A stretch of 64,000 nucleotides of DNA from Candidatus Lachnoclostridium stercoravium (GTDB lineage Bacteria; Bacillota; Clostridia; Lachnospirales; Lachnospiraceae). A program made the position numbers and the translations under genes. The stretch lies in the NCBI GenBank assembly GCA_019118365.1, contig DWZA01000100.1, positions 40,398-104,397 of the forward strand, given 5' to 3'. Numbering within the stretch: the first letter of the stretch is position 1; every line of letters begins with the position of its first letter. Under the pieces are notes generated by a model. It had not been told where the DNA came from. It saw nothing but the letters and a program-made list of their open reading frames with translations, and searched no databases. Of the stretch, positions 50,703-59,309 are shown piece after piece.

Positions 50703-51905
50703 TCACAGCATGCCGATGAAGATTCCGGCGATGATAACGGATGCGATCGTAACGGTGATGAAACCGCCTACCAGCATCTTTGGAAGAGTCCTTTCGATAA
50801 GGAATTCTCTTTCGTCCGGATCGTCGGTCACGCTCTTTGCAGACTCATGGGTCAGCATGAAGTTCTGCGGGAAGCCGTAAAGCGCGTTCATAGCGATAGA
50901 CCATGCCATCTCCGGAGACTCGTGAAGAGCCTTGCCGACAAAGAAGGAGATGATGTACATACCTACGATACCAAAGAACAGGATACCGATCAGCGGTACA
51001 AGCAGGCCGGCTACCATTTCCGGTGTGGAACGGTTTAAGTCGGCGAAGATATAGCCTAAAAGGGCGGTCATAAGGAAACCAAAAGAGTTTGCCTTATTTA
51101 ATGTCTTCTTCTCTACAAAACCGATCTCAGAAGCGATAACGCCGAAGATCAGGCATACGACTAATTTGTGAACGGTGAAGGAAGCGCCCATGGCTGCAAG
51201 GCCTTTGTTAAGGGCTTCCGATGTAAAGTATGCAAGCATTCCTACAAAGCCAAGACGAAGGAGCATAAAGGAATCAGACTCATATTTCTCAGGAATACGT
51301 GGGAAAATGCGGAATTTGCCTTCCAGCTCGCCGCCGCCTTCTTCCTGGGAGATACGTTTTAATTTGCCTTCGCGGTAAAGCTTTAAGAGCCTGCGGTCTT
51401 CTCTCTTAAGCATGAAAGAAGTCAGAGGATAACCTACGAATCCCTGTCCTACGTATACCAGGATCGGGAGCACGATCAGATTTTCCAGACCTTTTGCCTT
51501 AGCTGCGTCGCCCATCAGAAGAGTCGCTACGGTACCGCCTGTCAGAGGAGGCGTAGCGATAAACGCGATGTCGCGGCCAAATACTGCGCTGCCTAAAGTC
51601 ATACAGCCAACAATGATACCTACCAGACCGGCGCAAGCGATCACAACGGTCTTCCACTGCTCGATCAGCTGTTTTAAGTCCAGCATGGTGCCCATATGGG
51701 TGATCAGCAGATACATTGCCAGAAGGGACAGGTTTGAGAAACCGGCTGTCGTAACGATATCCTTTGGCAGGATGGTCCAGAAGCCCAGCATGAAAAGGAG
51801 CGCCTGTACGAAAACAGAAGGTATGATAGCCTTCGTTGCAGTGGAGACAGTATCTCCGATAACAAGTATAGCTACTATGATAGTAAAGCCTATGATCATT
51901 TCCAT
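50703..51905 (-). CDS. Membrane transporter, sodium:glutamate symporter-like
   Basis: A 400-residue membrane protein with about ten helices in two halves separated by a charged loop (about 175-215). Typical features are the TPPLTGGTVATLLMGDAAKAKG re-entrant-like segment and the C-terminal NALYGFPQNFMLTHESAKSV. This resembles GltS-type or related secondary carriers, but I cannot assign the substrate. It lies just downstream of an M20 dipeptidase gene and may share its transcript. ATG 51905 with GGGGG upstream is preferred over a start nine bases earlier. Confidence 0.6.
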   Translation of the reverse strand: MEMIIGFTIIVAILVIGDTVSTATKAIIPSVFVQALLFMLGFWTILPKDIVTTAGFSNLSLLAMYLLITHMGTMLDLKQLIEQWKTVVIACAGLVGIIVGCMTLGSAVFGRDIAFIATPPLTGGTVATLLMGDAAKAKGLENLIVLPILVYVGQGFVGYPLTSFMLKREDRRLLKLYREGKLKRISQEEGGGELEGKFRIFPRIPEKYESDSFMLLRLGFVGMLAYFTSEALNKGLAAMGASFTVHKLVVCLIFGVIASEIGFVEKKTLNKANSFGFLMTALLGYIFADLNRSTPEMVAGLLVPLIGILFFGIVGMYIISFFVGKALHESPEMAWSIAMNALYGFPQNFMLTHESAKSVTDDPDEREFLIERTLPKMLVGGFITVTIASVIIAGIFIGML

Positions 51906-51973
51906 AAAAAGCATCCCCCTAGTTCGTTAAGATTTATTGCGGGGCGGCGCTTTTTCGCCGTCCCGGATCGATC

Positions 51974-53239
51974 CTACAGCTGCTCCATCACATTTGCGAT
52001 GATCTGGTATGTAAGCAGCATGTTCTTGTAATCCCAGCATTCATTTGTCTTGTGGTTGGTATTTTCCTCTCCTGGAAGGAGCGGGCCGAAAGCAACCGCG
52101 TTGTCAAATGTCCTGGCATAAGTGCCGCCGCCGACGGAGATCGGTTCATCATCCCGGCCGGTGCAGTCCTTATAAACCCTCTGAAGGGTCGTAACGAGCT
52201 CGGAATCCTTTGGAACGTATAAAGAACCCAGCACGAAGTCGCACTCCGCCTTAAAGCCAAGAGGAGCTACAGCCTTATTGATGGCAGCAGTTACGTCTTC
52301 CGGCTTATAAGTTACAGGAATACGAAGATCACACTTTACTTCAGCGCGTTCAAGCGTTACAATAGAGATGGCGGGGTTGAGGGTAAGTTTGCCGGATGGC
52401 TCATCTTCAAAATCAATACCCCATCCTTTTGTATCAGCGATCCCCATCAACTTTACAAAAGGATGATCTACGCCGTCTGCTGCCAGTTTCTTGCAAAGTT
52501 CTCTGGTAGCGTTGATTCCCAGTTCAGGACGGGAAGCATGGGCGGCTTTCCCTTCAGCCTCGTATTTCTTTCCATTGACTGTTGCGCTTGCGTAAGCAGG
52601 CACGATGTTGTATGTCTTTCCGCCTTCCAGTTCCAGAGGGGTGATCGATGGATCCAGATCCCTGGAGACTGTTACATGCATGATGCCTTTTTCTGCATAG
52701 GTGGCAGGGTAGTCGCCGTCAGGCGAGAATGCGCATACAGGAAGCTCTTCTGTTTCACGGTAGCGTTTCATGCATACCCAGGCGCCGCTTTCCTCGTCGC
52801 CGCCTACGATCAGGCGGACGCGCTTATCTTTTAATTTCCCCGCATCCACAAGAGCTTTTAACGCATAAAGACTTAAGATCGTCGGGCCCTTGTCGTCGCA
52901 GATCCCTCTGCCGTAGACTTTTCCGTCGATCAAAGTAGCGTCGAACGGATCAGCGACCCAGCCGGAATCTTCCACCGGGACAGTATCTACGTGGCACAGG
53001 TTTGCCACCAGCTTTTCTCCCTCTCCGGCTTCGATCCAGATGGAATAACCATCCAGCATTTTTGTCTTGAAGCCCATTTTTTCTGCCAGGCCTGCTACAT
53101 ACTGGAGGGCGTTGTACACGCCCTCTCCAAGAGGCATCTGGTCAGTCATTGGTCCGCAGTTGCGATTGATCGTTTTGATCTGCATCAGACCGCGGAGATC
53201 CTTAAACATTTGTTCTTCGTTTAAAGGATATGTATTCAT
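51974..53239 (-). CDS. M20 family metallopeptidase (PepV/Sapep-like)
   Basis: A 421-residue zinc peptidase. Metal and catalytic residues lie in LCHVDTVPVE (His), GRGICDDKGP (Asp), GGDEESG (Glu pair) and FSPDGDYP; the lid domain and a late VGGGTYARTF glycine segment follow. Related enzymes cleave dipeptides or short peptides. It is cytoplasmic. AAAGGAGG precedes ATG 53239. Next to a transporter gene, so it may act on an imported dipeptide. Confidence 0.9.
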   Translation of the reverse strand: MNTYPLNEEQMFKDLRGLMQIKTINRNCGPMTDQMPLGEGVYNALQYVAGLAEKMGFKTKMLDGYSIWIEAGEGEKLVANLCHVDTVPVEDSGWVADPFDATLIDGKVYGRGICDDKGPTILSLYALKALVDAGKLKDKRVRLIVGGDEESGAWVCMKRYRETEELPVCAFSPDGDYPATYAEKGIMHVTVSRDLDPSITPLELEGGKTYNIVPAYASATVNGKKYEAEGKAAHASRPELGINATRELCKKLAADGVDHPFVKLMGIADTKGWGIDFEDEPSGKLTLNPAISIVTLERAEVKCDLRIPVTYKPEDVTAAINKAVAPLGFKAECDFVLGSLYVPKDSELVTTLQRVYKDCTGRDDEPISVGGGTYARTFDNAVAFGPLLPGEENTNHKTNECWDYKNMLLTYQIIANVMEQL

Positions 53240-53274
53240 AAATATTCCTCCTTTAAGAAATAATTTTTAGCTTT

Positions 53275-55191
53275 TTAAAAACGGAATATGGCGGTTCCGT
53301 AAGGCGGAAGGTGATATGCGAAGGAGTATGGCTGTCCGTCGCATTCTTTCTTCTTGGACCGGAAAACAGGAGCGCCGTCTCCTCTGTGATAGAGGCCGTG
53401 GCGGTTGTCGAGAACGAGAGTGAAATTGCCTCTCTTCGGGACACCCACGCAGTAATCCGGGCGGTCCATAGGCGTAAAGTTGCATACGACAAGAAGGTTC
53501 TTTTTATTCGTCTCGTCGCGCCTTACATAGCTGAAGATACTCCTGTCGCCGTCATTGGCGTTGATCCACTGGAAGCCGTTCCAGTCGTTGTCCAGCCGGT
53601 ACAAAGCCGGATACTGGCGGTAAAGGGTCAGAAGATCTCTGACGTAGCTGAGAAGATCTTTATGCAGGTCTTCATTAGTCAGATACCAGTCAAGAGAAAC
53701 TTTCTCATCCCATTCATGCCACTGGCCGAAATCCTGGCCCATGAAAAGGAGCTTTTTGCCCGGATGGGTCATCATAAAGGTATAGCCTACTTTCAGGTTG
53801 GCGAATTTGTCTTCGTAGATGCCTGGCATCTTGTTGATCATGGAACATTTCAGGTGTACGACCTCGTCGTGGGAGAGCACAAGGATAAAGTTTTCGCTTG
53901 TGGCGTAGGTCATCCCGAAGGTCATTTTATGATGGTTGAATTTGCGGAAATATGGATCCAGCTTCATGTACTCCAGGAAATCGTGCATCCATCCCATGTT
54001 CCACTTGAAGGTGAAGCCGAGTCCATCTTCTTCCGGCGGGCAGGTGACTTTCGGCCAGGCGGTGGATTCTTCCGCAATGACCATTGCTCCGTTTCCTCTG
54101 CGCTTCACGATACTGTTTAAATGCTTGAAAAATTCGATAGCTTCCAGGTTTTCATTGCCGCCGTACTTGTTGGCCACCCAGTTGCCATCGCTGCGGCCGT
54201 AATCCAGATAGAGCATGGATGCCACCGCGTCCACCCGAAGGCCGTCGATATGGTATTTTTCGATCCAGTACAGGGCGTTTGCAATGAGGAAATTCTTTAC
54301 TTCATTCTTCCCGTAGTCGAAGACTTTGGTCCCCCAGTCGGGATGTTCCCCTTTCCTGGGATCTGCATATTCATACAAGGGCTGTCCGTCAAAATCAGCC
54401 AGGCCATGGGCATCCCGCGGGAAATGGGCGGGCACCCAGTCCAGGATCACGCCGATCCCCTTCTTATGGAGATAGTTGACAAAGTACATAAATTCGTCCG
54501 GCGTGCCGTAACGGGAGGTGGGAGCGTAGTAACCGGTCACCTGATATCCCCAGGAGCCGTCGAAAGGATGCTCCGCGATCCCCATCAGCTCTACGTGGGT
54601 GTAACCCATATTGGAAACGTATTCGGCCAGCTCTTTTGCCGCCTCTTTATATGTATAAAAACCGTCTTTTTCCTTCCGGTCTTTCTTTTTCCAGGAACCG
54701 ATGTGAACCTCGTAAATGCTTAAAGGCTCTTTGATCGGATCGGCAGTTTTTCTCTTTTCCATCCAGGCATCGTCTTTCCAGGAAAAACCGGAGATATCGC
54801 AGGTGATGGAGGCTGTTCCCGGCCGGTATTCCGCAGTAAAGGCATAAGGATCCGCTTTAAAAAGGATCTTTCCGGATGGAGTAGTGATCGCATATTTATA
54901 CAGCTCTCCTTTTTTCATTCCGGGAACGAAGAGCTCATAGATACCTGAGGTTTCCAGCTCTTTCATCGGATGGCTGTCCGGATCCCAGCTGTTGAAATTC
55001 CCCACCAGGCTTACGCTTGAAGCATGAGGCGCCCATACGGCGAAATAAAAACCGTCTTTTCCCTTGTACTTCCAGGGATGGGCTCCCAGCTTGTCATAGA
55101 TTTCATAATGAGTTCCGTTGCCGTACAGGTAGCGGTCTACGTCGGTGATAAAACCTGTTCCGGCTTGCTTTTTTGCCTTCGTACGTGCCAT
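53275..55191 (-). CDS. glgB: 1,4-alpha-glucan branching enzyme
   Basis: A 638-residue GlgB. The N-terminal CBM48 (VWAPHASSVSLVGNFNSWD) is followed by the GH13 barrel with HVELMGIAEHPFDGSWGYQVTGY, the nucleophile Asp in GLRVDAVASMLYLDYGR, the acid Glu in VIAEESTAWP and the stabiliser in LSHDEVVH. It adds alpha-1,6 branches to glycogen. AGAGGG precedes ATG. The other glg genes are not in the window, but a GH13 amylase lies directly upstream on the same strand. Confidence 0.97.
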   Translation of the reverse strand: MARTKAKKQAGTGFITDVDRYLYGNGTHYEIYDKLGAHPWKYKGKDGFYFAVWAPHASSVSLVGNFNSWDPDSHPMKELETSGIYELFVPGMKKGELYKYAITTPSGKILFKADPYAFTAEYRPGTASITCDISGFSWKDDAWMEKRKTADPIKEPLSIYEVHIGSWKKKDRKEKDGFYTYKEAAKELAEYVSNMGYTHVELMGIAEHPFDGSWGYQVTGYYAPTSRYGTPDEFMYFVNYLHKKGIGVILDWVPAHFPRDAHGLADFDGQPLYEYADPRKGEHPDWGTKVFDYGKNEVKNFLIANALYWIEKYHIDGLRVDAVASMLYLDYGRSDGNWVANKYGGNENLEAIEFFKHLNSIVKRRGNGAMVIAEESTAWPKVTCPPEEDGLGFTFKWNMGWMHDFLEYMKLDPYFRKFNHHKMTFGMTYATSENFILVLSHDEVVHLKCSMINKMPGIYEDKFANLKVGYTFMMTHPGKKLLFMGQDFGQWHEWDEKVSLDWYLTNEDLHKDLLSYVRDLLTLYRQYPALYRLDNDWNGFQWINANDGDRSIFSYVRRDETNKKNLLVVCNFTPMDRPDYCVGVPKRGNFTLVLDNRHGLYHRGDGAPVFRSKKKECDGQPYSFAYHLPPYGTAIFRF

Positions 55192-55209
55192 AACAGTCCC
55201 TCTTTTCTA

Positions 55210-56589
55210 CTATTTATCGTTTTGTCCGTCCAGGTCGGTATCTTCAGGCTGGACCGGTTTTTCGGACAGCAGGAAGATCTTCCCGTCGGCGGCGTTCAAT
55301 GTGACTGCGAGCCTTCCGTTTTCCACAGGGAATAAGGCTCCGGAGAGCAGCTCGCAGGCCTCTGTATAAGGTCCTTCTACAGGTATGGATAAGCTGCAGC
55401 TGTTTTCATCGTTATTGACAGCCGTAATGATCGTTTCACCGCTTCCGGACCGGGAGAATGCGTACTGACGGTTGGTCAGAAGAAGTTCTTTGTAATCTCC
55501 GCGGTGGAATGCCGGATGATCTCTGTGAATGCGCGCCAGCTGACGGATCCGGCCTGTCAGAGGAACTTCCAGATCATGAAATTCCGCCGGATGGATCGCC
55601 GGGCGCAGCATATCGTCACAGCTGCTGGTACGTTTTCCAGGAACCGCCCATTCGCTGCCGTAATAGACGGACGGGATCCCCGGAAGGGTAAACAGCAGGA
55701 CATGGACCGGAAAAAGGTGCTCTTTTATATTTAACTTGCTTGCGATGCGGTCCTCGTCATGATTGTCCACAAAGGTATAAAGATCCCTTCCAAGGGGCTC
55801 CAGGCGGCGCACGTTGTGAGCGATCTCAAAAAAATTGTGATCGTTGCAGCCGGAATAGAGGCTTTTGTGAAGGGCATAATTCGTTACAGAATGGAGCATC
55901 TTCGGATTGACCCAGCGGGAATACTCTCCATGGATCACCTCTCCCATGAGCCAGAAATCCTTCTTCAGAGGTTCGGTGAAAGAACGCATTTCCTCCATAA
56001 AGGAAAAGTCCAGCACGTTGGCACAGTCAAGGCGTATTCCGTCAATATGGAACTCGGTTATCCAAAAACGGATAATATCAAAAAGAAACGACTTAACTTC
56101 AGGATTCCTTACATTCAGGGCGGGAAGATCCGCGATCCCGTGCCATGCCTCATAAGCAAAAGGATCGCCCATGGGGCTTCCCCAGTCGAAGCGGACGCCT
56201 TTGTACCAGTCTTTGTAAGGGGAATCCCACTTCTTTTCCTGGATATCGCGAAATGCGAAAAATTCCCGGCCGGTGTGGTTGAAAACGCCGTCTACCACGA
56301 CCCGGATGCCGCTTTCGTGGCAGAGGGAAACAAAATGGATGAAGTCATCGTTGTCACCCAGCCTCCGGTCCACGATCTTAAAATCCCGCGTGTCATATCC
56401 GTGGGAAGTGGATTCGAAAAGCGGGCCGATATAGATGGCAGTGCAGCCCAGCTCCCGGATGTGCGGGATCCACTGGTCCAGCTCGTTAAAGCGGTGCACG
56501 GTTTCCGGGCTGTCGTTTCTTTTGGGGGCGCCGGTCATCCCCAGCGGATACATATGGTAAAATACTGCCTTTTCATACCATGTATGCAT
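55210..56589 (-). CDS. GH13 family alpha-amylase-like enzyme
   Basis: A 459-residue glycoside hydrolase. The (beta/alpha)8 barrel shows VVVDGVFNHTG, the nucleophile Asp in GIRLDCANVL, the acid Glu in LMGEVIHG and the stabiliser in FVDNHDEDR; a C-terminal beta domain ends in an acidic tail. There is no signal peptide, so it works in the cytoplasm on malto-oligosaccharides or glycogen. It precedes glgB by 18 bp in one operon. Exact specificity (amylase, maltogenic or cyclomaltodextrinase) is not readable. Confidence 0.9.
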   Translation of the reverse strand: MHTWYEKAVFYHMYPLGMTGAPKRNDSPETVHRFNELDQWIPHIRELGCTAIYIGPLFESTSHGYDTRDFKIVDRRLGDNDDFIHFVSLCHESGIRVVVDGVFNHTGREFFAFRDIQEKKWDSPYKDWYKGVRFDWGSPMGDPFAYEAWHGIADLPALNVRNPEVKSFLFDIIRFWITEFHIDGIRLDCANVLDFSFMEEMRSFTEPLKKDFWLMGEVIHGEYSRWVNPKMLHSVTNYALHKSLYSGCNDHNFFEIAHNVRRLEPLGRDLYTFVDNHDEDRIASKLNIKEHLFPVHVLLFTLPGIPSVYYGSEWAVPGKRTSSCDDMLRPAIHPAEFHDLEVPLTGRIRQLARIHRDHPAFHRGDYKELLLTNRQYAFSRSGSGETIITAVNNDENSCSLSIPVEGPYTEACELLSGALFPVENGRLAVTLNAADGKIFLLSEKPVQPEDTDLDGQNDK

Positions 56590-56609
56590 AAATATAAATC
56601 CTCCTGATC

Positions 56610-56843
56610 TTACAGGGGAAGAGACTGGACGGCTTCCTGCCGCTTGAAGCGCCGCAGCAAAAACTGGTAGCGCAGCTGGACGGCGTTCAGCTGGTAGATA
56701 TAGCAGTCGATCAGAGTCGGGTCTACGACCTGCTCAAAATGATTACGGATCACGTCCATCTCGTTCTCTGTTTTTTTGATCTCTTCCCGCAGGGCAAGCT
56801 GTTCGTCCAGCCAGTCCTGCGCAGGTCCTGTTTTTATTTTCAT
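56610..56843 (-). CDS. DUF2508 (YaaL-like) small protein
   Basis: A 77-residue helical protein with the YaaL pattern: EIKKTENEMDVIRNHFEQVVDPTLIDCYIYQLNAVQLRYQFLLRRFK. Function unknown; relatives often lie near recR in Bacillus. AGGAG precedes ATG 56843. It lies upstream of the GH13-glgB pair on the same strand. Confidence 0.75.
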   Translation of the reverse strand: MKIKTGPAQDWLDEQLALREEIKKTENEMDVIRNHFEQVVDPTLIDCYIYQLNAVQLRYQFLLRRFKRQEAVQSLPL

Positions 56844-56905
56844 TCCATCATCTCCTGGATACGATAACTGTAGTATGCCTTTTAGTGTATCCGGAAAATG
56901 GAAAA

Positions 56906-57364
56906 TTATTCATTTTTACCCTTTAACTTGTAAAGGATGGAAGTAAGCTGGTGAAGAAGGTCCGTCGTAGCAGAAAAAGTGATGTAGTAAATGTTGGAAG
57001 TACCCGCCTGCACGGAATCCACCAACCCTGCCTTTTTCAGGATCTTCAGGTGGTGGGAAATCGCCGGCCGGGACAGCTTCGTCATATTGGTTATCTCTTT
57101 TACGCTCATTCCCTTTTTTATAGCGGCGGCCAGATCGTCAGAAACTGCCGGGCTGTCAGAGGAATCTGGAATGCCGGGAACTGCCGGATCGCTGGAAACC
57201 AGGCGGGCATCTTCGGATGATGCGCCGGGCGCGTGGCCGGTCAGCGCCTTAGTCGCAAGGACATTGATGATGGTCAGCCGGACTTCGTCGCCCATAGCGA
57301 TAAAAGCCGGTTTACATTCATTAAAGCATTCCTGAAGCTGACGTAAAAGTTCTTTATCTGCCAT
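56906..57364 (-). CDS. ArsR family regulator with an unusual internal insert
   Basis: A 152-residue winged-helix regulator. The ArsR fold is visible (FIAMGDEVRLTIINVLA, then GMSVKEITNMTKLSRPAISHHLKILKKAGLV, and YYITFS). Between the first helices and the recognition region is a linker of about 40 residues rich in Ser, Ala, Pro and Asp (residues about 42-80) that normal family members lack. No metal-binding CxC is present, so the signal is unclear. A TTGACA-17-TACAAT promoter with an imperfect dyad precedes it, suggesting autoregulation. Confidence 0.8.
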   Translation of the reverse strand: MADKELLRQLQECFNECKPAFIAMGDEVRLTIINVLATKALTGHAPGASSEDARLVSSDPAVPGIPDSSDSPAVSDDLAAAIKKGMSVKEITNMTKLSRPAISHHLKILKKAGLVDSVQAGTSNIYYITFSATTDLLHQLTSILYKLKGKNE

Positions 57365-57403
57365 AGAGCCGTCCTTTCTTGGTTTAAAAATTTCAACGGA
57401 CCT

Positions 57404-57432
57404 ATTGTACCATTACTATTGTGCAATGTCAA
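57404..57432 (-). promoter_or_regulatory. Promoter and dyad of the ArsR-type gene
   Basis: TTGACA, 17-base spacer, TACAAT on the minus strand. The spacer and -10 carry an imperfect dyad (ATTGTAC and GTGCAAT) suited to an ArsR dimer. Confidence 0.65.
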
Positions 57433-57586
57433 CAAAATCATAAGGTTTTTCTCTGGAGAAAGATCATAAAATATACAAAGTTGCAGGGCGTCAAAGAGGG
57501 GAAACCCGCATAAAAACAGGCTTAAAGCCTGATTTTGCAGGCGGTCCGGGGGTGGTGAGAGAAGCGTTTTGAGACAGAAAAAGGTG

Positions 57587-57615
57587 TTGACAAGAGAGGG
57601 TAAAACGCGCATAAT
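57587..57615 (+). promoter_or_regulatory. Promoter of the Tad pilus locus
   Basis: TTGACA (57587-57592), 17-base spacer, CATAAT (57610-57615). Downstream a small CCCGGTTCGGG hairpin lies in the leader. Between 57433 and 57586 I see only a palindrome (CAGGCTTAAAGCCTG), no gene. Confidence 0.6.
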
Positions 57616-57719
57616 AAGAGTCACCAAATCAATTTACATTTTCTGATATCTGCCCGGTTCGGGCATAAGATTCCATTGAGAAAAGATTTACAGATCACAC
57701 AGCAGAAAGGAGGATTTTT

Positions 57720-58214
57720 ATCGTCGATACGTTTATTTGCCGCGCTCTTTTTATCCTTTTTTTCGGATTGGGAGCGATTTGCGACTGGAAGGACCGGAGA
57801 GTGCCGAACTGGTGGGCGCTGTCCGGAGCGGCGGCCGGGATCTTTTCTGGGAAACTGGCATTTCTTATCCCGGCTCTCACGGTGATCCTGATCTTTTTCC
57901 CGTTATTTTTATGCCGGATGATCGGCGCGGGAGACATTAAGATGATGGCTGTCCTTACAGGATTTCTCGGTTTTCAGACTGGGGCCAGGGCGCTTATGGC
58001 CGGCTTTTTCATAGGCGGGGTCTGCTCTTTCATAAAGCTTCTCTGGCGGAGAGAGCTGCTTCAGCGGCTGGCATATTTTCAGGCGTATATGAACCGGCTT
58101 GCGCGCACCAGACAGATCTTGCCTTATTATCTTCCGGACAGGGACGGATATGGAGTAACGATACCGCTGACAGCCTGTATTTTTGCAGGAGCCTGCGCGG
58201 TCCTGTTCCTGTGA
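57720..58214 (+). CDS. Prepilin peptidase TadV/CpaA type, apparent ATC start
   Basis: A 164-residue A24 aspartic peptidase with five or six hydrophobic segments. Catalytic Asp residues are in CDWKDRRVPNWW and GAGDIKMM. It would cut the Flp prepilin leader. The start is odd: AAAGGAGG ends at 57713 and is followed at good spacing by ATC 57720; the first usual start codon, TTG 57768, would drop the whole first membrane helix (FICRALFILFFGLG). An ATC (or ATT 57714) start is therefore likely. First gene of the Tad locus. Confidence 0.8.
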   Translation: MVDTFICRALFILFFGLGAICDWKDRRVPNWWALSGAAAGIFSGKLAFLIPALTVILIFFPLFLCRMIGAGDIKMMAVLTGFLGFQTGARALMAGFFIGGVCSFIKLLWRRELLQRLAYFQAYMNRLARTRQILPYYLPDRDGYGVTIPLTACIFAGACAVLFL

Positions 58215-58292
58215 AAAGACCTTGCCTGGCGGCATGCGCCCTGCGCAGGCAAAAGACGAAGGATTACCAAACCAATGAGGAGGGAAGCGTTT

Positions 58293-59309
58293 GTGAAAAA
58301 AGTAATGGCTGTTTATGATACGGATCCGTTTTACGCGGAGCGGTTTGCGGATTTTATCAACCGCCGGGAAAAGATACCTATGGCGGTAATGGCGTTCACG
58401 TCGATGGAACGCCTGAAAAAATATGGGGAAACACATGACATTGAGATCCTTCTGGTGAGCTCTCAGGCGGATAAAAAAGCAGTGGAAGATATAAAGGCCG
58501 CCCAGGTAGTGGTGCTTTCCGACGGAAGTCCGGAATCGGGAGAAGAGGAATATCCGGCGGTTTACAAATACCAGTCTTCAGATAAGATCATCCGGGAGGT
58601 GATGGCATGTTATGGGGAAGAAGCGGCGCTGGGAGATCCGTATCCGCTGATGGGAACGGCGAAGATCCTCTGCGTGTATTCTCCGGTGAACCGCTGCCAG
58701 AAGACGTCCTTTGCCCTGACGCTGGGACAGATCCTGGCGGAAGAGGACAGGACGCTTTACATTAATCTGGAGGACTTTTCAGGCATGTCCGCCCTGATGA
58801 ACGAGATGTTTACCGGAAGTATTTCCGACCTGCTTTATTATTACCGGCAGGGCCAGTGCAGCTGGGCGAGGCTCAGCTCTATGATATATACCTGGGGCGA
58901 TCTGGATTATATCCCGCCGGCCAGATATCCGGAGGATCTGAGCCAGACTGAGGGAACATATCTTGCAGGTTTTCTTTCAGATCTGGCGAAAACTTCTGTT
59001 TACCGGATGATCGTAGTAGATGCGGGCCAGTCCGGGAAAACGGCCGTAGACATCATGGAGGTCTGCGACGTCGTGTATATGCCAGTCCGGGAGGATTTTA
59101 TATCTCAGGCCAAGATCGGAGAGTTTGAAAAATATCTGGAGGTATCCGGCCGGGGCTATCTGGCAGGAAAGATCAGGAAACTCCGCCTTCCGGCCCGCCA
59201 GAGAGTTTCCAGGGAAACCACATTTATCAAAGGCCTGGCGTGGAGCGAGCTGGGGGATTATGTCCGCAGCATCCTGAAAGGAGGCGGGTATGACGGCAGT
59301 GACAGCTGA
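58293..59309 (+). CDS. TadZ/CpaE-like ATPase
   Basis: A 338-residue protein. The N-terminal 115 residues resemble a degenerate receiver domain (VYDTDPFYAERFADFIN, ILLVSSQAD). Residues about 120-330 are a MinD/ParA-like domain with a deviant Walker A (VYSPVNRCQKTSFALTLGQ), LYINLEDFSG and IVVDAGQSGKTAVDIMEVCD. It helps position the Tad secretion apparatus. GTG 58293 with GGAGGG eight bases upstream is preferred over ATG 58275, which lacks a site. Confidence 0.75.
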   Translation: MKKVMAVYDTDPFYAERFADFINRREKIPMAVMAFTSMERLKKYGETHDIEILLVSSQADKKAVEDIKAAQVVVLSDGSPESGEEEYPAVYKYQSSDKIIREVMACYGEEAALGDPYPLMGTAKILCVYSPVNRCQKTSFALTLGQILAEEDRTLYINLEDFSGMSALMNEMFTGSISDLLYYYRQGQCSWARLSSMIYTWGDLDYIPPARYPEDLSQTEGTYLAGFLSDLAKTSVYRMIVVDAGQSGKTAVDIMEVCDVVYMPVREDFISQAKIGEFEKYLEVSGRGYLAGKIRKLRLPARQRVSRETTFIKGLAWSELGDYVRSILKGGGYDGSDS

